Positions 1 to 7,217 of a stretch of DNA of 64,000 nucleotides are shown here, piece after piece. The stretch comes from Modestobacter caceresii (GTDB lineage: Bacteria > Actinomycetota > Actinomycetes > Mycobacteriales > Geodermatophilaceae): NCBI RefSeq assembly GCF_000761485.1, contig NZ_JPMX01000084.1, positions 17,591 to 81,590 of the forward strand, in the 5' to 3' direction. The notes below the pieces were generated by a model that was not told where the DNA came from, did no database searches, and worked only from the letters and a program-made list of their open reading frames with translations. The position numbers were made by a program, and so were the translations under genes. Every line of letters starts with the position of its first letter. Position 1 is the stretch's first letter.

Positions 1-544
1 CAGCGCCGTCGACACCGCCGGGAACCAGGTCACGGACCTCCTCGGCGATCCGGCCGTGATCGATCAGGGCATGGTCGACGCCCAAGGAGAGCAGCTCATT
101 GCGTCGTTGCTCGCGGCGCGTGGTGGACAGCACGGTCATGCCCCGGCGTTTGGCGAGAAGGACGGTCAGGATGCCGACGGCCGAGGTTCCGCCGCGGATA
201 AGGACGGCGTCCGCATCCCGCGCCCCGACGCCGGTGGTCAACGAGCCGTAGGCGGTCTGCAACGCCTCGGGGAGTGCGCCCAGGCCGGCCCAGTCCAGGT
301 CGGTGTCCACCGGGATCACCTGTCCGGCGGGGACGAGCGTGTACTCAGCGTAGCCACCGTCGAAGCTGCGGCCCATGCCACCCATCAACGCCACGGCCTT
401 CTGCCCCGGCCGGAGGGTCGTCCCCGGCGCCGCCTCGACGACGCCGCTGGCCTCGATCCCCAGCACGCGCGGAAACGTGACATCCGGACCGGCCAGACCC
501 AGCCTGGTGTGCAGCTCGGACCGGTTTAGGCCGAAGGCGGGACT
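1..544 (-). pseudogene. zinc-type alcohol dehydrogenase / quinone oxidoreductase, truncated by an IS
   Basis: Read on the minus strand this stretch encodes the middle of a medium-chain dehydrogenase/reductase. AFGLNRSELHTR is followed by a GIEASGVVEAAPG segment and then the cofactor-binding region with IRGGTSAVGI, which corresponds to the Rossmann GGTSxVG turn of quinone-oxidoreductase-like members. Family proteins are usually about 320 residues. Here the N-terminal 30 or so residues are missing because the frame runs straight into the IS end at about 545, and the C-terminus lies outside the window. No start codon is evident next to the junction. The likely role before disruption was NAD(P)H-dependent reduction of a quinone or enone. 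It is probably not functional now. Confidence 0.7.
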
Positions 545-607
545 TGACCCCTGATCGTGGACACGCTGAATCCAGGCCTGGCCTGGAGGAAGCGAGAAGA
601 TCAGACG

Positions 608-937
608 GTGGCGAGGAAGACGTACTCCGAGGAGTTCCGCCGAGACGCGGTGGAGCTGTACCGGTCGACTCCGGGGGCGACGGTGGTGGGCATCGCCGGC
701 GACCTGGGGATCATGGACTCGACGTTGTCGGCGTGGCTGAGGACCGCTGGGGTCCAGCTGCACTCCCGTCCTGGGGGCCGGTCCGGCGCACCACCGGATG
801 GCGAGGGGCCCGAGCAGGAGGTCGCTCGCCTCCGCGCTCGAGTCAGTGAGCTGGAGGCTGACGCGCGGAAGCTGAACAGCGAGCGGGACATCCTCCGGGC
901 GGCGGCCAAGTATTTCGCCGGGGAGACGCGCTGGTGA
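608..937 (+). CDS. IS3-family transposase OrfA (HTH)
   Basis: The product is about 109 residues from GTG 608 and starts VARKTYSEEFRRDAVELY, the usual opening of the HTH_Tnp_1 domain of IS3-family OrfA proteins. The helix-turn-helix continues through IAGDLGIMDSTLSAWLR. The second half is a leucine-zipper-like coiled coil (EVARLRARVSELEADARKLN) ending ILRAAAKYFAGETRW, the standard OrfA C-terminus. A longer GTG start at 557 exists, but those residues lie in the IS terminus and are unlikely to be used. OrfB begins at 934, overlapping the stop. OrfA itself looks intact even though its partner is broken. Confidence 0.8.
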   Translation: MARKTYSEEFRRDAVELYRSTPGATVVGIAGDLGIMDSTLSAWLRTAGVQLHSRPGGRSGAPPDGEGPEQEVARLRARVSELEADARKLNSERDILRAAAKYFAGETRW

Positions 938-1538
938 CCCGCTTCCAGTTCGTCGCCGACCACCGGAACGCCTTTGAAGTGCAGCGGCTGTGCAAGATCA
1001 TCGGGGTGTCTCGGTCGTCGTTCTCCGCCTGGGCCGAAGCTGCCGAGACCCGGGCCGCCCGCGCCCAGGCCGATGCCGAGCTGGCTGGGCGGATCCGTGC
1101 GGTGCACGCCGTCAACCGGGCCTACGGGGCGCCACGGGTGACCGCCGAGCTCAACGACGGCGTCCCGCCTGCGGAGCGGGTGAACCACAAGCGGGTCGCC
1201 CGAGTCATGGCCGTCCACGACATCGCCGGGATCCGGCTGCGGCGCCGGGTGCGTACCACGATCGGCGACCCGGCTGGCCAGCTCGTGCCTGACCTGCTGG
1301 AACGAGACTTCACCCGCCGACGAGCCGAACAGCGTCTACGTCGGGGACATCACCTACCTGCCCTGCGGTCAGGGACGGAACTTGTACCTGGCGACGGTGA
1401 TCGACTGCTTCTCCCGCCGGCTGGTGGGCTGGTCGATCGCTGACCACATGCGCACCGAGCTGGTCACCGACGCCCTCGCCGCCGCGGCAGCCGAACGCGG
1501 CAGCCTGGCCGGGGCGATCTTTCACAGCGACCACGGCA
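934..1538 (+). pseudogene. IS3-family transposase OrfB, frameshifted and truncated
   Basis: GTG 934 opens an OrfB starting MTRFQFVADHRNAFEVQRLC with the HTH_21 region (RVTAELNDG, NHKRVARVM). Near 1310 an extra base shifts the frame. The DDE core then resumes as SVYVGDITYLPCGQGRNLYLATVIDCFSRRLVGW-type sequence through the second motif HSDHG at about 1535. The first catalytic Asp (D of GDITYL) and the second (D of HSDHG) can be read only across the shift. The third catalytic residue (the Glu of the AMAESF region) and the C-terminus are absent. The protein cannot be made in one piece. Confidence 0.75.
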
Positions 1539-1634
1539 GGCTACATCCCCTGGCGGAACCGGCACGTCACCGACCCCAAGCTCCGCAAGGTCTTCCGCCG
1601 AGCTGAGACCATCAAGAGGGCGAAGGTTGCCTGA
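1539..1634 (+). pseudogene. IS630-like transposase C-terminal fragment
   Basis: A 31-residue frame reads GYIPWRNRHVTDPKLRKVF and ends AKVA before a TGA. The pattern YxxWRNxxxxDPxLRxxxxRAxVA resembles the C-terminus of IS630-type DDE transposases from actinobacteria. It abuts the broken IS3 OrfB directly, with no intervening terminus. The family match is from memory and the fragment is short. Confidence 0.4.
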
Positions 1635-1660
1635 CCCGGCACTAGCTCAGGGACCGGGAG

Positions 1661-1927
1661 CTACAGCCCCGTAGCTTTGATGCCCGTGTCACTGCGCTGG
1701 GAGGTCTCCTTCGTCGACCGAGAGAACTTTTTGTCCCCGTACGTGCCAGACACTGTCAAGGGGGCCATGGAGCCGTGGACGACGGCGTTGCGCACGGCTC
1801 GGGCGATCTGGACGACGGCGGCGTCGCTCTCTCGGTTCATGAGGCGGTCACGCTCGAGCTGATCCTGCGCGGCCTTGACCTGGCTCGGGGTCACCTGGAT
1901 GACCTTCAGCCTGCGGCCCTTCGTCAT
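1661..1927 (-). CDS. small hypothetical protein
   Basis: ATG 1927 gives an 88-residue basic, hydrophilic protein beginning MTKGRRLKVIQVTPSQVKAA. GGGGAGGG lies just upstream of tandem ATG codons (1930 and 1927), which supports translation from here. The 5' end overlaps the 3' end of the membrane-anchored gene at 1848-2453 in another frame by about 80 bp, so the two are probably co-transcribed. The text VKAAQDQLERDRLMNRESD suggests a short helical segment. No family was recognised. The overlap is longer than usual, so one of the two 3'/5' boundaries may be a relic of a frameshift. Confidence 0.45.
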   Translation of the reverse strand: MTKGRRLKVIQVTPSQVKAAQDQLERDRLMNRESDAAVVQIARAVRNAVVHGSMAPLTVSGTYGDKKFSRSTKETSQRSDTGIKATGL

Positions 1928-2453
1928 CATCCCTCCCCTCACCAGCGTCATCGTCATCGTCATCGAGGTCGTCGGTGCCCTCCGTACCACCATCGTCCAA
2001 CATCGCAGTCTCGGCAACAACCTCATCCCTGATGGCTACGGTGTCGCCCACGACCACGACGTAGTCCTCGTGGCGGGTGTCTGCGGCCCTGATCTGGGCC
2101 ACGGGGGCGCCGAACTCTTTCTGAGAGAACTGGTTGAGGATCTCGTCGACCAGCTGGCTGCGGTCCTCTTGGACCCGGATCAGGCCCATCAGGTAGTACC
2201 GACCGGCGATCTTGTCGTCCTCGTCGTCGCTCTTCAGCAGCTCACGGGCCTTGTCGATCAGCTCCAGCTCCCGCTCCTCGCGGGCCTTGACCCGGTCGTC
2301 AGCGTCACGCTGCTTCGTCTGGGCCAGCTCGGCGTCCTTCTGGTCCAGCTCCTCACGCTTCTGCTTGCGCTCGCCTGCGTACCTCACGACGTTGCCGAAC
2401 CAGCCAGCGACACCGCCGATGAGGGTGGTGATCACCAGCGCCCAGATGTCCAC
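1848..2453 (-). CDS. membrane-anchored coiled-coil protein of unknown function
   Basis: GTG 2453 starts a 201-residue protein. Residues about 4-24 (WALVITTLIGGVAGWFGNVV) form one transmembrane segment. They are followed by a long charged helix rich in K, E, Q and D (about 28-75) that should form a coiled coil. A mixed domain around IAGRYYLMGLIRVQEDRSQL comes next, and then a strongly acidic tail with a run of six aspartates near residue 165. The layout is a single-pass anchor with a cytoplasmic coiled coil. No family was recognised. The acidic tail overlaps the start of the small gene at 1661-1927 in a different frame, so the last 30 or so residues may not be native. It sits in the segment left of the first tRNA-Gly fragment. 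Confidence 0.55.
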   Translation of the reverse strand: MDIWALVITTLIGGVAGWFGNVVRYAGERKQKREELDQKDAELAQTKQRDADDRVKAREERELELIDKARELLKSDDEDDKIAGRYYLMGLIRVQEDRSQLVDEILNQFSQKEFGAPVAQIRAADTRHEDYVVVVGDTVAIRDEVVAETAMLDDGGTEGTDDLDDDDDDAGEGRDDDEGPQAEGHPGDPEPGQGRAGSARA

Positions 2454-2516
2454 AAGGCGGACGGTACGGCCCGTTACCTGCCCGTGACCAAACGAGCAAC
2501 GAGGCGCGGTTGTGCA

Positions 2517-2786
2517 CTACTTGGAGGCGCGCCAGATGGCCAGGCAGGCGAGCAACCCCGTGCAAACCAGACCTCCAACCGCGAGTGCCAGCGTTCGCCA
2601 GAGATGTCGTCCGTCGGGAAGAAGTCGGGGATCGTGTGGCGAAGACCCCGAGGGAAAAGCCGGCCCGCCACCCCGGCCAGTCCACCCCTTCTTAGGCGGG
2701 GCGCCGCTAACGCAGCACTCGACTGACCGCCGACCGCGCGTCAGTGAGGAGCCGCTCCTCCGGCCGGTCACTTGGCGCTGAGGCAC
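2517..2786 (-). CDS. possible small single-pass membrane protein
   Basis: The last 32 residues of this frame read GRHLWRTLALAVGGLVCTGL then LACLAIWRASK, a clean C-terminal transmembrane helix with positive flanks. The upstream part is low-complexity and runs into the att repeat, so the true start is unclear. A start well inside the frame would give a protein of only 40-60 residues. The hydrophobic helix is the only real support. It could be the remnant of a longer gene cut by the attachment site. Confidence 0.3.
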   Translation of the reverse strand: MPQRQVTGRRSGSSLTRGRRSVECCVSGAPPKKGWTGRGGGPAFPSGSSPHDPRLLPDGRHLWRTLALAVGGLVCTGLLACLAIWRASK

Positions 2787-3016
2787 GAGGAAGGCACGGC
2801 ATGCGTCTGACTCGCCCCTGACCAGCCAGGATGGCGCCTAGGGTCCCAAGCCTTCCAAGCTGACTGTGCGGGTTCGATTCCCGTCACCCGCTCCACTTCG
2901 ATGTCGCGGGACACCGTCACAGGTCTCCCGCGACATCGTTTACACCTGGCGCTTCGTCGTGCCGCCTTGACTCTCATCCTCCCGGCGGATGAGAGCGTCC
3001 ATCAGGCTCCGCGCGG
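2777..3016 (+). repeat. attachment-type repeat, copy 1 (tRNA-Gly 3' fragment with both arms)
   Basis: The core 2849-2894 matches the 3' part of a tRNA-Gly(TCC) gene: anticodon loop CTTCCAA, T-arm CGGGTTCGATTCCCG, acceptor strand CACCCGCTCC. The 5' half of the tRNA is missing, and the anticodon 5' strand (CAAGC) does not pair with GCTGA, so this is not a functional tRNA. An upstream arm starts GCTGAGGCACG at 2777. Downstream come a 13-bp perfect hairpin and a block with GAGAGCGTCCATCAGG. The same layout recurs at about 5.55 and 13.6 kb, and in part at 23.2 kb. Confidence 0.8.
2899..2938 (+). terminator. hairpin following tRNA-Gly fragment, copy 1
   Basis: CGATGTCGCGGGA at 2899 pairs perfectly with TCCCGCGACATCG ending at 2938. 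The stem is 13 bp with a 14-nt loop and is followed by TTT. It sits 5 bp after the tRNA fragment, as a tRNA terminator would. It is conserved in form in copies 2 and 3. Confidence 0.6.
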
Positions 3017-3208
3017 AACAGTGGGATGTCGCCGCAGGCGCCATGGAGGCGGCGGTGGTTGAACCAGTCGACGTACTCCAGCGTGGCCAGGTCGACGTCG
3101 TCGAGGCCCTTCCACGGGCAGCGGCGGCGGATGAGCTCGGTCTTGTAGGGGCCGATGAGGGACTCGGCGGCGGCGTAAACGTACGGATTGCCGCGGTGCT
3201 CCGACCGG
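2974..3208 (-). pseudogene. IS3-family OrfB C-terminal fragment
   Basis: The minus strand encodes AAAESLIGPYKTELIRRRCP followed by WKGLDDVDLATLEYVDWFNH and RRLHGACGDIP. This is the third catalytic region (Glu of AES) and C-terminal signature of IS3-group OrfB. The rest of the gene is absent. The sequence after GDIP runs into the downstream arm of attachment repeat copy 1. It carries the part that the broken OrfB at 934-1538 lacks, but in the opposite orientation, so it more likely comes from a separate element. Confidence 0.7.
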
Positions 3209-3398
3209 CCGCGGGCTGTCATGTCCGGCTGGCAATGTTTGGCCAGCACCCGTACTTCCGGCGGCTCGCCGGCCGCACAGCCCAGGTCGAGCCGGTGGCG
3301 GGCGCTGGTGGGTCCCGACCAGCAGCCGGTCACTGGACGGTGTCAGCGTGCCCCGACGGCTCGTGGGAACCGGTGGACCTGCCGCCGGGCTGCGCGGA

Positions 3399-4592
3399 TC
3401 AAGAGGTGACGCCTTCAGCCTCGCGGCGCGTGGTGGTGGCGCGAAGGACGTCCAGGCTGAGTGCGGCGCCCACCGCCGCCACGGCAGCGGCGAGGAGAAA
3501 GGGGATCAGGAACCCGCCGGTCGTCTCCGCCAGGAGGCCACCGAGCGGAGGACCACACAGCTGAGCCAGGCCGAAGGCCAAGGTGCAGCGACCGAAGGCC
3601 CCGGCGAACTCCCGCGGGGTCAGGAAGTCCGACAGGTGGGCAGCGATGACCGCCGGCAGCCCGGACATCATCAAGCCGAACAGCAAGGCCGACACCGACG
3701 CCAGGGGTTCCCGGCCCAGCGGCACGAGCAGGATGGCCCCTGCCATCACCAGGAAGCCGCCGATCAGCGTGGCACCGCGACCCCACCGGTCGGACAGCGG
3801 CCCCAGCACGACTCCGCCGGCGACCAGCGCGCCGCCGACCAGCGTGTAGACCGCCGAGGCGTGGCCAGCCGAGAACCCGGCGTCGTCCTCCAGCGCGGTC
3901 ACCAGATAGCTGGAGTAGACGGAGTAGGCCAGGCCGTAGGCGGCATAGCCGCCGGTCAGGCCGATCCATCCGGGAACCTGTCGCAGGGCTCCGGCGCGCA
4001 CGGGGGCGTCGTCGTCGCGGTGCGGCGCCGGCCGGAGCAGGAGCAGGCACAGGACCAGCACCACCACCGCGATCGCCGCCTCCACCAGGTAGACCGTGCG
4101 CCAGGAGGCATCGCCGCCCCGGGACTGCAGCGCCCAGGTCAGCGCACTCGCGAACACGATGCCTCCGCCGATGCCCGACCCCGCGACGCCGATCGCAGCG
4201 CCTCGGCGTGACGGGCGGACGACCGAGCCCGCCAGCCCGGGAGCCGGCACCCAGATGAAGGCCCCGCCGACGCCGGTGAGGACGAGTCCGACGGACAACT
4301 CCACCGCACTGCCGGCACGGGCGAGCAGCCCCAGGCCCAGCACGCTGAAGAACAGGCCGGCCTGGATCAGCGCGGCCGGCCGGGCGCGGCGGGACAGCGC
4401 GCTGACGGCCGCCGTCCCCATTAGGTAGGCGGTGACATTCGCCGTGGCGACCAGCCCCGCCACCGCGTACGAACCGAGCAGGTCTCGGTTGATCGCCGGC
4501 AGCAGCAGCGCGTACGAGAAGCGACCGAACGACTGGGCCACGGCGGAGGCGAGCGCAACGAGCAGGACGAGTACGCGTGGCCGGACCTGCAC
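3399..4592 (-). CDS. MFS transporter (YbfB/YjiJ-like)
   Basis: GTG 4592 gives a 397-residue protein, preceded by GAAGG-type SD sequence. Helix 1 (VLVLLVALASAVAQSFGRFS) with the SFGRFSYALLLPAI context, and a loop 2-3 region LSRRARPAALIQAG, are typical of the YbfB/YjiJ MFS group. About 12 hydrophobic segments follow. A second conserved loop reads GPLSDRWGRGATLIGG. It probably exports a small organic molecule; the substrate is not evident. The gene is divergent from the enoyl-CoA hydratase gene at 4731, with about 140 bp between starts. Both lie between the first and second tRNA-Gly fragments and may form one cargo unit. Confidence 0.8.
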   Translation of the reverse strand: MQVRPRVLVLLVALASAVAQSFGRFSYALLLPAINRDLLGSYAVAGLVATANVTAYLMGTAAVSALSRRARPAALIQAGLFFSVLGLGLLARAGSAVELSVGLVLTGVGGAFIWVPAPGLAGSVVRPSRRGAAIGVAGSGIGGGIVFASALTWALQSRGGDASWRTVYLVEAAIAVVVLVLCLLLLRPAPHRDDDAPVRAGALRQVPGWIGLTGGYAAYGLAYSVYSSYLVTALEDDAGFSAGHASAVYTLVGGALVAGGVVLGPLSDRWGRGATLIGGFLVMAGAILLVPLGREPLASVSALLFGLMMSGLPAVIAAHLSDFLTPREFAGAFGRCTLAFGLAQLCGPPLGGLLAETTGGFLIPFLLAAAVAAVGAALSLDVLRATTTRREAEGVTS

Positions 4593-4730
4593 GACGTCAC
4601 CTTCGCACCCCTCTCCGCACGACGGCGCGGCGTGCCCGACCGACGGGCCGGGCTCTCCTGGCGTCCGCACTGCCCCGTCGTCCGTCTGCGCGCGCTGTGC
4701 ATCACCAGTCGCAGCGTGGATGATGGCTCG

Positions 4731-5549
4731 ATGCTGGTCACCGAAGATCGGGATGATGTCGCCGTCCTTCACATCGAGCAGGGCCGGGTCGGCGCCCTCG
4801 ACGTGGAGCTGCTGGACGCACTCACCGAGGCCGTGACCACAACCGACCGGGCGGTCGTCATCACCGGCAGCGGCTCGTCCTTCTCCGCCGGAGTGGACCT
4901 GCACCGGATCCTGCACGGCGGCCGGCCGTACACCGAGCAGCTCCTGGGGGCGCTCTCCCGGACGTTCCGCGCCGTGTTCGACCATCCGCGGCCGACGGTC
5001 GCGGCGGTCAACGGGCACGCGATCGCCGGCGGCTGCGTCCTGGCTCTCGCCTGCGACCTGCGGCTGATGTCCGGCGGGCGGATCGGGTTGACCGAGTTGG
5101 TGGTCGGCGTCCCTTTCCCGACCACAGCCATGGAGATCGTCCGGTACGCGCTCGGCTCTCGTACCGGCCAGGTGCTGCTCGGCGCGCACCTCCACGACCG
5201 CGAGCGGGCGCTGGCCCTGGGAATGGTCGACGAGCTTGCCGAGCCCGGTGAGCTGCTGCCGCGGGCGGTCGCGCTGGCGGGTGAGCTCGCCGCCCGGTCG
5301 CCCGAGTCCTACCGGCTGGCCAAGATCCAACTCCACCGCCCCGCGCTCGAGGCGATCGAGGCGACTGCCGGCGGCGACGCGGCCGTCCTCGCCGGCTGGG
5401 CGTCCGACGACACCCGGCTGCGGATCGAGGCCGCGCTCGCGGCGCTGAACCGGCGCGAGGTCACCCCCGACCGCCAGGGCCGTCCTGATCGCGTCCGCGC
5501 AGGTTCGGCACGGTTCCGCGACCGCCTCGGGACGGCATTCGGAAGCTGA
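4731..5549 (+). CDS. enoyl-CoA hydratase/isomerase family protein
   Basis: ATG 4731 gives 272 residues. The crotonase fold is clear: VVITGSGSSFSAGVDL is the first oxyanion-hole region and VNGHAIAGGCVLALACDLRL the second. These are followed by the ELVVGVPFPTTAMEIVRYAL stretch and a C-terminal helical part. The usual substrate class is acyl-CoA thioesters (hydration or isomerisation). The C-terminal 30 residues (from about RQGRPDRVRAG) look unlike the family. The stop codon lies inside the upstream arm of attachment repeat copy 2 (GCTGAGG), so the original C-terminus may have been replaced at integration. GTG 4716 is an alternative start. The gene is divergent from the MFS gene. Confidence 0.8.
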   Translation: MLVTEDRDDVAVLHIEQGRVGALDVELLDALTEAVTTTDRAVVITGSGSSFSAGVDLHRILHGGRPYTEQLLGALSRTFRAVFDHPRPTVAAVNGHAIAGGCVLALACDLRLMSGGRIGLTELVVGVPFPTTAMEIVRYALGSRTGQVLLGAHLHDRERALALGMVDELAEPGELLPRAVALAGELAARSPESYRLAKIQLHRPALEAIEATAGGDAAVLAGWASDDTRLRIEAALAALNRREVTPDRQGRPDRVRAGSARFRDRLGTAFGS

Positions 5550-5780
5550 GGCACGCGGAAGGCACGGCACCTCTCGCGCATTCACCTCACCAGCCAGTAT
5601 GGGCTTACGGAGCCACACCCTTCCAAGCTGACTGTGCGGGTTCGATTCCCGTCACCCGCTCGACCCCGGTGTCGCCGGGCACCGTTCACAGGTCTCCCGC
5701 GACACCGGTTCTCGTCGTTCGAGCTGCCGCGCTGACTCTTGCCCTTCCGGCGAATGACGGCCTCCATCAAAACCGGCGCG
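5545..5780 (+). repeat. attachment-type repeat, copy 2
   Basis: The upstream arm begins GCTGAGGCACGCGGAAGG at 5545. The tRNA-Gly 3' core runs 5619-5661, identical to copy 1 from the anticodon loop through the T-arm. The bases 5' of the loop differ (CACACC instead of CCCAAG), which places the left limit of identity at the anticodon loop. The acceptor end reads CTCG rather than CTCC. A hairpin (5666-5708) and a downstream arm (GGCCTCCATCAAAACCGG) follow, as in copies 1 and 3. Confidence 0.8.
5666..5708 (+). terminator. hairpin following tRNA-Gly fragment, copy 2
   Basis: CCGGTGTCGCCGGG pairs with TCCCGCGACACCGG with one or two mismatches. It lies at the same distance after the tRNA fragment as in copy 1 and is a diverged form of the same hairpin. 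Confidence 0.5.
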
Positions 5781-5787
5781 AGACAGG

Positions 5788-6069
5788 TCACGCGGTGAGC
5801 TCGAGGCCGTGCCGAGCGGCGATCCGCCGGGCGGTCTCCTCCACCGGCACCGTCAGTCGCTCGGCCGCCGCCCTGCTGTAAATGACGACGGCGAAGACGG
5901 CGTACTGCCACAGCGGGGTCCGCCACCAGGCGGCGTCGCTGAGCAGATCGGGCTGCAGGCCGGCGCAGATGCACGCGATGGGGAAGCCTGTGAACACCCT
6001 TCGAGCCCCGCTGAGACGCTGGCGACTGGTCCCGTGGGTTCTTTCCGCAGCGGCGTCGGCCTTGGACAA
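5788..6069 (-). CDS. hypothetical protein, possibly a broken membrane protein
   Basis: The 93-residue frame contains FTGFPIACICAGLQPDLLSD followed by AAWWRTPLWQYAVFAVVIYS, one probable transmembrane segment, and an amphipathic C-terminus ending ARRIAARHGLELTA. Just upstream (about 6124-6052), in another minus-strand frame, there is PAWTLVAGALTVGGAAAVVQ, a second hydrophobic segment. The two may be parts of one gene broken by a frameshift near 6060. No family was recognised. It lies immediately after attachment repeat copy 2. Confidence 0.35.
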   Translation of the reverse strand: MSKADAAAERTHGTSRQRLSGARRVFTGFPIACICAGLQPDLLSDAAWWRTPLWQYAVFAVVIYSRAAAERLTVPVEETARRIAARHGLELTA

Positions 6070-6398
6070 CGGCGGCCGCGCCTCCGACGGTCAGTGCACC
6101 GGCCACGAGTGTCCACGCGGGATGGGGCGGGCGCCGGGGCCCGGCCCCGCCTCGCCGGCCGGCGTCGGACGCCGGAAGCTGTCTCCCTATCGCCCGACGC
6201 AGCCGGAAGCCATGCGGCATCAGCCCAACTGGTGGGTTCGGGGGTCCCGTCCCTGATGGCGCATTCTATCGGATCTCCACCAACGACGACGCTCTTCGGG
6301 GCCCAACTGCCTATCGCACGTCAGCGCCCCGATTCCCCGTTCGGGGCACCATCCGTCCGCGTATCCGGAACGGACGGACGCCACAGGAGTCCACCGGC
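6070..6398. other. intergenic stretch without a supported gene
   Basis: Apart from a hydrophobic minus-strand segment near 6052-6124 that may belong to the broken gene to the left, no coding or RNA feature is seen. It separates the broken gene from the 3' end of the riboswitch operon. No clear terminator hairpin was found after the SDR stop at 6399. Confidence 0.4.
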
Positions 6399-7217
6399 CT
6401 AGTGCATGACCAGACCGCCGTCGACGAAGAGGCAGGCGCCTGTGACGAAGGCGGCCCATTCGCTGGCGAAGAAGAGCACCGCCCCGGCGACGTCGTCGGG
6501 GGTGGCCAGACGCCTCAGCGGCGTTGCCTCCTCCAGGGCGTCCCGCTGTTCGTCCGTCGCGGTCCTGCTCGAGTCCGTGGGATGCACCAGGCCCGGCGCG
6601 ACGCAATTGACCGTGATCCCGAAGGGACCGAGCTCGGCGGCCAGGTTTCGGGAGAAGCCGAGCAGGGCTGCCTTGGCCGTCGTGTAGTCGTGGTACGGCA
6701 CGCTGGGCCGCTCAACTAGGTCGGTGACCACGTTGACGATCCGGCCATCGCCGCGGGCCTGCATGCCGGGGAGCATCGTTCGGCAGACGTTCACCGCGCC
6801 TCCCAGGCTCCCCTCCAGCTGGTCCCGGTAGTCCGACCAGGTGGTCTCCCACGCCGTCCGGCGGGCCAGCGGGTCGAAGGCGTAGCTACGTAACGCGTTG
6901 TTGACCACGACGTTCGCGGGTCCGAAGCGGTCGTCGACCTCGGCGGCCATCCGCTGGACGGCGGCGGGGTCGGTGACGTCGGCGCGAAAGGCCCGGGCCC
7001 GCCCTCCGGAGCTCTCGATGCCGGCGACGACGCGCTCGGCGGACGCCGCATCGCGCAGGTAGTTCACGGCCACGGCAGCGCCGTGCGCCCCCAGCGCCCG
7101 GGCGACGGCGGCGCCGATGCCGCGGCTGGCCCCGGTGACCAGCGCCACGCGCCCGTGGAGCAGGTCGCTGCGTCCCAGGCCGCCCGCGTGCGCGCCGGGT
7201 GCCGGGACGGCGCTCAC
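6399..7217 (-). CDS. short-chain dehydrogenase/reductase, last gene of TPP-riboswitch operon
   Basis: GTG 7217 overlaps the luxC-like stop (GTGA), giving 272 residues. The Rossmann motif is TGASRGIG, followed by NYLRDAASAE (an NADP-type beta-2 end is plausible) and the VVNNALRS variant of NNAG. The catalytic YxxxK is YTTAK. The catalytic Ser position, 13 residues before the Tyr, appears to be Thr (NVVTD). The family is FabG-like; members reduce carbonyls to alcohols with NAD(P)H. In this operon the natural role would be to reduce the aldehyde released by the LuxC-like enzyme, though dehydrogenation of a different intermediate is possible. It is the distal gene of a four-gene chain in which every junction overlaps by 4 bp. 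Confidence 0.85.
   Translation of the reverse strand: MSAVPAPGAHAGGLGRSDLLHGRVALVTGASRGIGAAVARALGAHGAAVAVNYLRDAASAERVVAGIESSGGRARAFRADVTDPAAVQRMAAEVDDRFGPANVVVNNALRSYAFDPLARRTAWETTWSDYRDQLEGSLGGAVNVCRTMLPGMQARGDGRIVNVVTDLVERPSVPYHDYTTAKAALLGFSRNLAAELGPFGITVNCVAPGLVHPTDSSRTATDEQRDALEEATPLRRLATPDDVAGAVLFFASEWAAFVTGACLFVDGGLVMH

Larger units (their letters stand above)
545..1634 (+). mobile_element. degenerate IS3-family element with an IS630-like tail
   Basis: An IS3-type pair (orfA, then orfB overlapping by 4 bp) begins just after a terminus reading TGACCCCTGATCGTGG at about 545. The orfB frame is broken near 1310. After the HSDHG motif it jumps into a different reading frame that looks like the end of an IS630-type transposase. 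No convincing right inverted repeat of the IS3 element is visible, so the 3' part has been lost or replaced. The left end interrupts a dehydrogenase gene. The element is almost certainly immobile on its own. Confidence 0.65.

Noticed and set aside
2838..2895. A complete tRNA-Gly gene at this and the three similar sites
   Set aside because: Only the anticodon loop to the 3' end is present. The 5' acceptor strand and D-arm are missing and the anticodon stem does not pair.
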